From Prionace glauca (lineage: Eukaryota > Chordata > Chondrichthyes > Carcharhiniformes > Carcharhinidae), in contig CM075758.1 in assembly GCA_037974335.1 (NCBI GenBank), positions 20,739,754 through 20,803,753 of the forward strand: 64,000 bases of DNA, written 5' to 3'. The notes beneath the pieces are model-generated. The model did no database searches. It was not told the origin of the DNA and saw nothing but the letters and a program-made list of their open reading frames with translations. Position numbers and translations under genes: made by a program. Positions 56,421-64,000 of the stretch are shown here, in pieces; within the stretch, counting starts at the first letter, position 1, and every line of letters begins with the position of its first letter.

Positions 56421-58591
56421 TCAGATTGTCAGCGGGAACAGCTCATTTGGTTTGAGGAAATAATTGGAAGCAAATGTGCGATGACTAAAATGCTTATCTC
56501 ACCGAGATATGCACTTTGCAGCAGAATTAGAATTTGTGGAGTTTCATGTTACAATGGGAGAGGATAACATTGTAAACAACTCTGGTGTTACTCAACATGC
56601 TTACTTCATCCAGATATGCACTTTGCTGCTCTGTCAGCTTTTCAGCCTACATGAGTCACTCGATTTGATGTTATATTTACAGCCAAACCTAGATTTACTC
56701 AAAATGCTGATCTCCGAGATATTGCACGTTGCCGCATTTTCAGAGTTTTGGCTGTAAAGTGTCAATAGCATTGAGAGAATCTTTGGAAACAAATGAGGAA
56801 GGACTGAAATGATGAACTTGGTGAAAGAGTTTCTTTTGGAAAGTGAAAGCCTTTCACTCTTCACTGAAATATCAAATGTTTGGAGATATCTTTGTGGAAA
56901 TCGTCAGAAACAGTCCTGGATTTTATCAAAATGCTTTTCTCATCCGGTTATGGAACTTGGCGAAAGATCTGACTTTTGGCAAGAGAGACTGACTGGCATT
57001 CGGCAACTCTTCGGTAATCTATCTTGTTCTATCCACAATTCTTCGCGCAGTCTGAGAATGAGTGAAATATCAGATTGTGAGCGGGAACACCTCATTTGGT
57101 TTGAGGAAATAATTGGAATCATATGTGAAATTACTAAAATGCTTATCTCACTGAGATATGCACTTTGCCGCTATGTTAGAATTTGTGGAGGTTAAGGTTA
57201 CAATGGTAAAGTGGAAAACATTCGAATCAATTTTGGTGTTACTCAACATGCTTACCTCATCCAGATATTCACTTTGCTGCTCTGTCAGCTTTTCAGACTA
57301 CATGAGTCAATGGATTTGATGTTATATTTACAGCCAAACCTAGATTTAGCCAAGATGCTGATCTCTTCCAGATATGCACTTTGTCGCATTATCAGACGTT
57401 TGGCTGCAAACTGTGAATAGCATTGAGAGAATCTTTGGAAACAATATGAGGAGGGAGTGAAATGATGAATTCGGTGAAAGATTTACTTTTGCAATGTGAA
57501 AACTTTTCACTCTTTAGTGAAATATCAAATTTTTGGAGATATCTTTGTGGAAATCGTCAGAAACAGTTCTGGATTTGCTCAAAATGCTTTTCTCATCTAG
57601 TTATGAAACTTGGCGAAAGATCTGACTTTTGGCAACAGAGACTGACTGGCATTCAGCAACCCTTTGGAAATCTATGTTGTTCTACCCACAATTCTTCAAG
57701 CAGTTAGAGGATGAGGGCAATATCAGATAGTAAGCGGGAATAGCTCATTTGCTTTGAGGAAATAATTGGAATCAAATGTGGGATGACTAAAATGCTCATC
57801 TCACCGAGATATGCACTTTGCCGCAAAATTAGAATTTGTGGAGTTTCATGTTACAATGGGAGAGGATAACATTGGAAACAATTCTGGTGTTACTCAACAT
57901 GCTTTATTGAGAATCTTTGGAAACAAATGAGGAAGGACTGAAATGATGAACTTGGTGAAAGAGTTTCTTTCGGAAAGTGAAAACTTTTCACTCTTCACTG
58001 AAATATCAAAGCTTTGGAGATATCTTTGTGGGAATCGTCAGAAACAGTTCTGGATTTGATGAAAATGCTTTTCTCATCAGGTTATGGAACCTGGCGAAAG
58101 ATCTGACTTTTGGCAACAGAGACTGACTGGTATTCAGCAACTCTTTCGCAATCTATGTTGTTCTACCCACAATTCTTCGCCGAGTTAGTGGATGAGGGCA
58201 ATATCAGATTGTCAGCGGGAATAGCTCATTTGGTTTGAGGAAATAATTGGAAGCAAATGTGCGATGACTAAAATGCTTATCTCACCGAGATATGCACTTT
58301 GCAGCAGAATTAGAATTTGTGGAGTTTCATGTTACAATGGGAGAGGATAACATTGGAAACAACTCTGGTGTTACTCAACATGCTTACTTCATCCAGATAT
58401 GCACTTTGCTGCTCTGTCAGCTTTTCAGCCTACATGAGTCACTCGATGTGATGTTATATTTACAGCCAAACTTAGATTTACTCAAAATGCTGATCTCCGA
58501 GATATTGCACGTTGCCGCATTTTCAGAGTTTTGGCTGTAAAGTGTCAATAGCATTGAGAGAATCTTTGGAAACAAATGAGGAAGGACTGAA

Positions 58592-59203
58592 ATGATGAAC
58601 TTGGTGAAAGAGTTTCTTTTGGAAAGTGAAAGCCTTTCACTCTTCACTGAAATATCAAATGTTTGGAGATATCTTTGTGGAAATCGTCAGAAACAGTCCT
58701 GGATTTTATCAAAATGCTTTTCTCATCCGGTTATGGAACTTGGCGAAAGATCTGACTTTTGGCAAGAGAGACTGACTGGCATTCGGCAACTCTTCGGTAA
58801 TCTATCTTGTTCTACCCACAGTTCTTCGCGCAGTCAGAGAATGAGTGCAACATCAGGTTGTGAGCGGGAACAGCTCATTTGGTTTGAGGAAATAATTGGA
58901 ATCATATGTGAAATTAGTAAAATGCTTATCTCACTGAGATATGCACTTTGCCGCTATGTTAGAATTTGTGGAGGTTATGGTTACAATGGTAAAGAGGACA
59001 ACATTGGAATCAATTTTGGTTTCACTCAACATGCTTACCTCATCCAGATATTCACTTTGCTGCTCTGCCAGCTTTTCAGACTACATGAGTCAGTGGATAT
59101 GATGTTATATTTACAGCCAAACCTGGACTTACGCAGAATGCTGATCTCTTCGAGATATGCACGTTGCCGCATTTTCAGAGTTTTGGCTGTAAAGTGTCAA
59201 TAG
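58592..59203 (+). other. Twin 203-codon open frame of the array; coding status unknown
   Basis: Same architecture as the frame at 47,539-48,150, from which it is 11,053 bp away. The preservation of the open frame in both is explained by recent block duplication. No function can be proposed. Confidence 0.2.
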
Positions 59204-62200
59204 CATTGAGAGAATCTTTGGAAACAGATGAGGAAAGACTGAAATGATAAACTTGGTGAAAGAGTGTCTTTTGGAAAGTGCAAACTTTTCACTCTTCACT
59301 GAAATATCAAATTTCTGGAGATATCTTTGTGGAAATCTTCAGAAACAGTTCTGGATTTGATCAACATGCTTTTCTCATCAGGTTATGGAACCTGGCGAAA
59401 GATATGATTTTTGGCAACAGAGACTGACTGGTATTCAGCAACTCTTTGGCAATCTATGTTGTTCTACCCACAATTCTTCGCCGAGTTAGTGGATGAGGGC
59501 AATATCAGATTGTCAGCGGGAACAGCTCATTTGGTTTGAGGAAATAATTGGAAGCAAATGTGCGATGACTAAAATGCTTATCTCACCGAGATATGCACTT
59601 TGCAGCAGAATTAGAATTTGTGGAGTTTCATGTTACAATGGGAGAGGATAACATTGGAAACAACTCTGGTGTTACTCAACATGCTTACTTCATCCAGATA
59701 TGCACTTTGCTGCTCTGTCAGCTTTTCAGCCTACATGAGTCACTCGATGTGATGTTATATTTACAGCCAAACTTAGATTTACTCAAAATGCTGATCTCCG
59801 AGATATTGCACGTTGCCGCATTTTCAGAGTTTTGGCTGTAAAGTGTCAATAGCATTGAGAGAATCTTTGGAAACAAATGAGGAAGGACTGAAATGATGAA
59901 CTTGGTGAAAGAGTTTCTTTTGGAAAGTGAAAGCCTTTCACTCTTCACTGAAATATCAAATGTTTGGAGGTATCTTTGTGGAAATCGTCAGAAACAGTCC
60001 TGGATTTTATCAAAATGCTTTTCTCATCCGGTTATGGAACTTGGCGAAAGATCTGACTTTTGGCAAGAGAGACTGACTGGCATTCGGCAACTCTTCGGTA
60101 ATCTATCTTGTTCTATCCACAATTCTTCGCGCAGTCTGAGAATGAGTGAAATATCAGATTGTGAGCGGGAACAGCTCATTTGGTTTGAGGAAATAATTGG
60201 AATCATATGTGAAATTACTAAAATGCTTATCTCACTGAGATATGCACTTTGCCGCTATGTTAGAATTTGTGGAGGTTAAGGTTACAATGGTGAAGAGGAA
60301 AACATTGGAATCAATTTTGGTGTTACTCAACATGCTTACCTCATCCAGGTATGAACTTTGCTGCTCTGCCAGCTTTTCAGACTACATGAGTCAATGGATT
60401 TGATGTTATATTTACAGCCAAACCTAGATTTAGCCAAGATGCTGATCTCTTCCAGATATGCACCTTGTCGCATTATCAGACGTTTGGCTGCAAACTGTGA
60501 ATAGCATTGAGAGAATCTTTGGAAACAAATGAGGAGGGAGTGAAATGATGAAATCGGTGAAAGATTTACTTTTGCAATGTGAAAACTTTTCACTCTTTAC
60601 TGAAATATCAAATTTTTGGAGATATCTTTGTGGAAATCGTCAGAAACAGTTCTGGATTAGTTCAAAATGCTATTCTCATCTAGTTATGAAACTTGGCGAA
60701 AGATCTGACTTTTGGCAAGAGAGACTGACTGGCATTCAGGAACTCTTCTGTAATCTATCTTGTTCTACCCACAGTTCTTCGCGCAGTCAGAGAATGAGTG
60801 AAATATCAGATTGTGAGCGGGAACAGATCGTTTGGTTTGAGGAAATGTTTGGAATCATATGTGAAATTACTAATATGCTTATCTCACTGAGATATGCACT
60901 TTGTCGCTATGTTAGAATTTGTGGAGGTTAAAGTTACAATGGTAAAGAGGACAACATTGGAATCAATTTTGTTGTTACTCAACATGCTTACCTCATCCAG
61001 ATATGCACTTTGCTTTTCTGCCAGCTTTTCAGACTACATGAGTCAGTGGATTTGATGTTACATTTACCGCCAAAACTAGATTTACTCAAAATGCTGATCT
61101 CCGAGATATTGCACGTTGCCGCATTTTCAGAGTTTTGGCTGTAAAGTGTCAATAGCATTGAGAGAATCTTTGGAAACAAATGAGGAAGGACTGAAATGAT
61201 GAACTTGGTGAAAGAGTTTCTTTTGGAAAGTGAAAGACTTTCACTCTTCACTGAAATATCAAATGTTTGGAGATATCTTTGTGGAAATCGTCAGAAACAG
61301 TCCTGGATTTTATCAAAATGCTTTTCTCATCCGGTTATGGAACTTGGCGAAAGATCTGACTTTTGGCAAGAGAGACTGACTGGCATTCGGCAACTCTTCG
61401 GTAATCTATCTTGTTCTATCCACAATTCTTCGCGCAGTCTGAGAATGAGTGAAATATCAGATTGTGAGCGGGAACAGCTCATTTGGTTTGAGGAAATAAT
61501 TGGAATCATATGTGAAATTACTAAACTGCTTATCTCACTGAGATATACACTTTGCCGCTATGTTAGAATTTGTGGAGGTTAAGGTTACAATGGTAAAGAG
61601 GACAACATTGGAATCCATTTTGTTGTCACTCAACATGCTTACCTCATCCAGATATGCACTTTGCTTTTCTGCCAGCTTTTCAGACTACATGAGTCAGTGG
61701 ATTTGATGTTACATTTACCGCCAAACCTAGATTTAGTCAAGATGCTGATCTCTTCGAGATATGCACTTTATCGCATTATCAGAGTGTTGGCTGTAAACTG
61801 TCAATAGCATTGAGAGAATCTTTGGAAACAAATGAGGAGGGAGTGAAATGATGAATTCGGTGAAAGATCTTCTTTTGTAAAGTGAAAACTTTTTACTCTT
61901 TACTGAAATATCAAATTTTTGGAGATATCTTTGTGCAAATCGTCAGAAACAGTTCTGGATTTGCTCAAAATGCTTTTCTCATCTAGTTATGAAACTTGGC
62001 GAAAGATCTGACTTTTGGCAACAGAGACTGACTGGCATTCAGCAACCCTTTGGATAGCTATGTTGTTCTACCCACAATTCTTCGCGCAGTCAGAGAATGA
62101 GTGCAACATCAGATTGTGAGCGGGAACAGCTCATTTGGTTTGAGGAAATAATTGGAATCATATGTGAAATTACTAAAATGCTTATTTCACTGAGATATGC

Positions 62201-64000
62201 ACTTTGCCGCTATGTTAGAATTTGTGGAGGTTATGGTTACAATGGTAAAGAGGACAACATTGGAATCAATTTTGGTTTCACTCAACATGCTCACCTCATC
62301 CAGATATTCACTTTGCTGCTCTGCCAGCTTTTCAGACTGCATGAGTCAGCGGATATGATGTTATATTTACAGCCAAACCTGGACTTACTCAGAATGCTGA
62401 TCTCTTCGAGATATGCACGTTGCCGCATTTTCAGAGTTTTGGCTGTAAAGTGTCAATAGCATTGAGAGAATCTTTGGAAACAGATGAGGAAGGACTGAAA
62501 TGAAAAACTTGGTGAAAGAGTGTCTTTTGGAAAGTGCAAACTTTTCACTCTTCACTGAAATATCAAAGTTTTGGAGATATCTTTGTGGAAATCTTCAGAA
62601 ACAGTTCTGGATTTGATCAACATGCTTTTCTCATCAGGTTATGGAACCTGGCGAAAGATATGATTTTTGGCAACAGAGACTGACTGGTATTCAGCAACTC
62701 TTTGGCAATCTATGTTGTTCTACCCACAATTCTTCGCCGAGTTAGTGGATGAGGGCAATATCAGATTGTCAGCGGGAACAGCTCATTTGGTTTGAGGAAA
62801 TAATTGGAAGCAAATGTGCGATGACTAAAATGCTTATCTCACCGAGATATGCACTTTGCAGCAGAATTAGAATTTGTGGAGTTTCATGTTACAATGGGAG
62901 AGGATAACATTGTAAACAACTCTGGTGTTACTCAACATGCTTACTTCATCCAGATATGCACTTTGCTGCTCTGTCAGCTTTTCAGCCTACATGAGTCACT
63001 CGATTTGATGTTATATTTACAGCCAAACCTAGATTTACTCAAAATGCTGATCTCCGAGATATTGCACGTTGCCGCATTTTCAGAGTTTTGGCTGTAAAGT
63101 GTCAATAGCATTGAGAGAATCTTTGGAAACAAATGAGGAAGGACTGAAATGATGAACTTGGTGAAAGAGTTTCTTTTGGAAAGTGAAAGCCTTTCACTCT
63201 TCACTGAAATATCAAATGTTTGGAGATATCTTTGTGGAAATCGTCAGAAACAGTCCTGGATTTTGTCAAAATGCTTTTCTCATCCGGTTATGGAACTTGG
63301 CGAAAGATCTGACTTTTGGCAAGAGAGACTGACTGGCATTCGGCAACTCTTCGGTAATCTATCTTGTTCTATCCACAATTCTTCGCGCAGTCTGAGAATG
63401 AGTGAAATATCAGATTGTGAGCGGGAACAGCTCATTTGGTTTGAGGAAATAATTGGAATCAAATGTGGGATGACTAAAATGCTCATCTCACCGAGATATG
63501 CACTTTGCCGCAAAATTAGAATTTGTGGAGTTTCATGTTACAATGGGCGAGGATAACATTGGAAACAATTCTGGTGTTACTCAACATGCTTTATTGAGAA
63601 TCTTTGGAAACAAATGAGGAAGGACTGAAATGATGAACTTGGTGAAAGAGTTTCTTTTGGAAAGTGCTTACCTTTGCTTTTCTGCCAGCTTTTCAGACTA
63701 CATGAGTCAGTGGATTTGATGTTACATTCACCGCCAAAACTAGATTTACTCAAAATGCTGATCTCCGAGATATTGCACGTTGCCGCATTTTCAGAGTTTT
63801 GGCTGTAAAGTGTCAATAGCATTGAGAGAATCTTTGGAAACAAATGAGGAAGGACTGAAATGATGAACTTGGTGAAAGAGTTTCTTTTGGAAAGTGAAAG
63901 CCTTTCACTCTTCACTGAAATATCAAATGTTTGGAGATATCTTTGTGGAAATCGTCAGAAACAGTCCTGGATTTTATCAAAATGCTTTTCTCATCCGGTT

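Larger units (their letters stand above)
17007..64000 (+). repeat. Giant tandem array of a 652-bp unit, about 83 unit heads, continuing past the window
   Basis: Head-to-tail array with every unit in the same orientation. The left edge is the word CAGACTTTTG at 17,007. Full units are 649-653 bp, measured from the recurring CAATAGCATTGAGAGAATCT (17,029, 17,681, equivalents at 18,333, 20,097, 20,749, and so on). Two recurrent deletion forms exist: about 480 bp, lost between CAACATGCTT and ATTGAGA, and about 227 bp, lost between GGAAAGTG and TTTGCTTTTCTG. Units carry an ATGATGAA start-like word and a plus-strand frame that is often open for 128 codons. I recognise neither the repeat nor the potential peptide. 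No tRNA, rRNA or snRNA signature is present. It behaves as a satellite or mega-satellite. The array is not finished at position 64,000. Confidence 0.95.
47761..64000 (+). repeat. Higher-order repeat C (nested periods of 5,256 and 11,702 bp)
   Basis: The run starting at the distinctive ATGATGAAATCGG unit occurs at 48,843, 54,099 and 60,545. From 48,843 to about 52,300 the sequence recurs at +11,702 bp up to the window end, and 48,843-51,400 recurs at +5,256 with one 106-bp local expansion. 46,891-48,450 recurs at +11,053 because one whole unit is missing from the first copy. Confidence 0.9.

Noticed and set aside
17007-64000. A multigene family or one giant repetitive protein encoded by the array
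   Set aside because: The unit length is not a multiple of three, every unit ends in a stop, many units have early stops, and no promoter or exon pattern is consistent. Left as a question, not annotated as genes.

Overview
The window looks like chondrichthyan (shark or ray) nuclear DNA. The signs are tRNA-derived V-SINEs whose 3' tail matches a CR1-type LINE, many CR1-like LINE fragments, a Penelope-like element with a GIY-YIG endonuclease, a two-exon GPR139-like receptor and a vertebrate beta-defensin gene. Nothing bacterial or plasmid-like is present.

Layout. 1-2,080: a CR1-like 3' fragment, then a 22-bp minisatellite with degenerate edges. 2,081-6,300: mostly unrecognised sequence with LINE and SINE scraps and a pyrimidine-rich tract. 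6,360-11,190 (minus strand): a GPR139-like G-protein-coupled receptor gene split inside transmembrane segment 1. Its 3.8-kb intron holds a V-SINE scrap, a (TATAA)n tract, a CR1 tail, and a nearly 2.9-kb CR1 LINE that itself carries a V-SINE. A 42-bp minisatellite with a perfect palindrome lies just upstream of exon 1. 11,780-14,400: a mosaic of LINE, SINE and Penelope-like pieces. 14,915-16,783 (minus strand): a two-exon beta-defensin gene read directly from the sequence. Its signal-peptide exon is too short to stand out as an ORF, and its intron is invaded by LINE fragments.

17,007-64,000: one huge head-to-tail tandem array that runs off the end of the window. The basic unit is about 652 bp. 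Deleted versions of about 480 and 227 bp recur, and about 83 unit heads are visible, all in the same orientation. Units are organised into nested higher-order repeats (periods 3,139 or 4,915, then 4,434, then 5,256/11,702 bp). The left edge is the most divergent part. Each unit shows internal subrepeats of about 108 bp and often a 128-codon open frame (203 codons in two copies). I do not recognise the repeat or its potential protein.

The two host genes are transcribed from the minus strand. The array begins only about 220 bp upstream of the defensin start codon, so its outermost units could lie next to or within the defensin promoter. Ends of transposon fragments are given to within about 20 bp. 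All family names rest on reading motifs by eye; no search was run.
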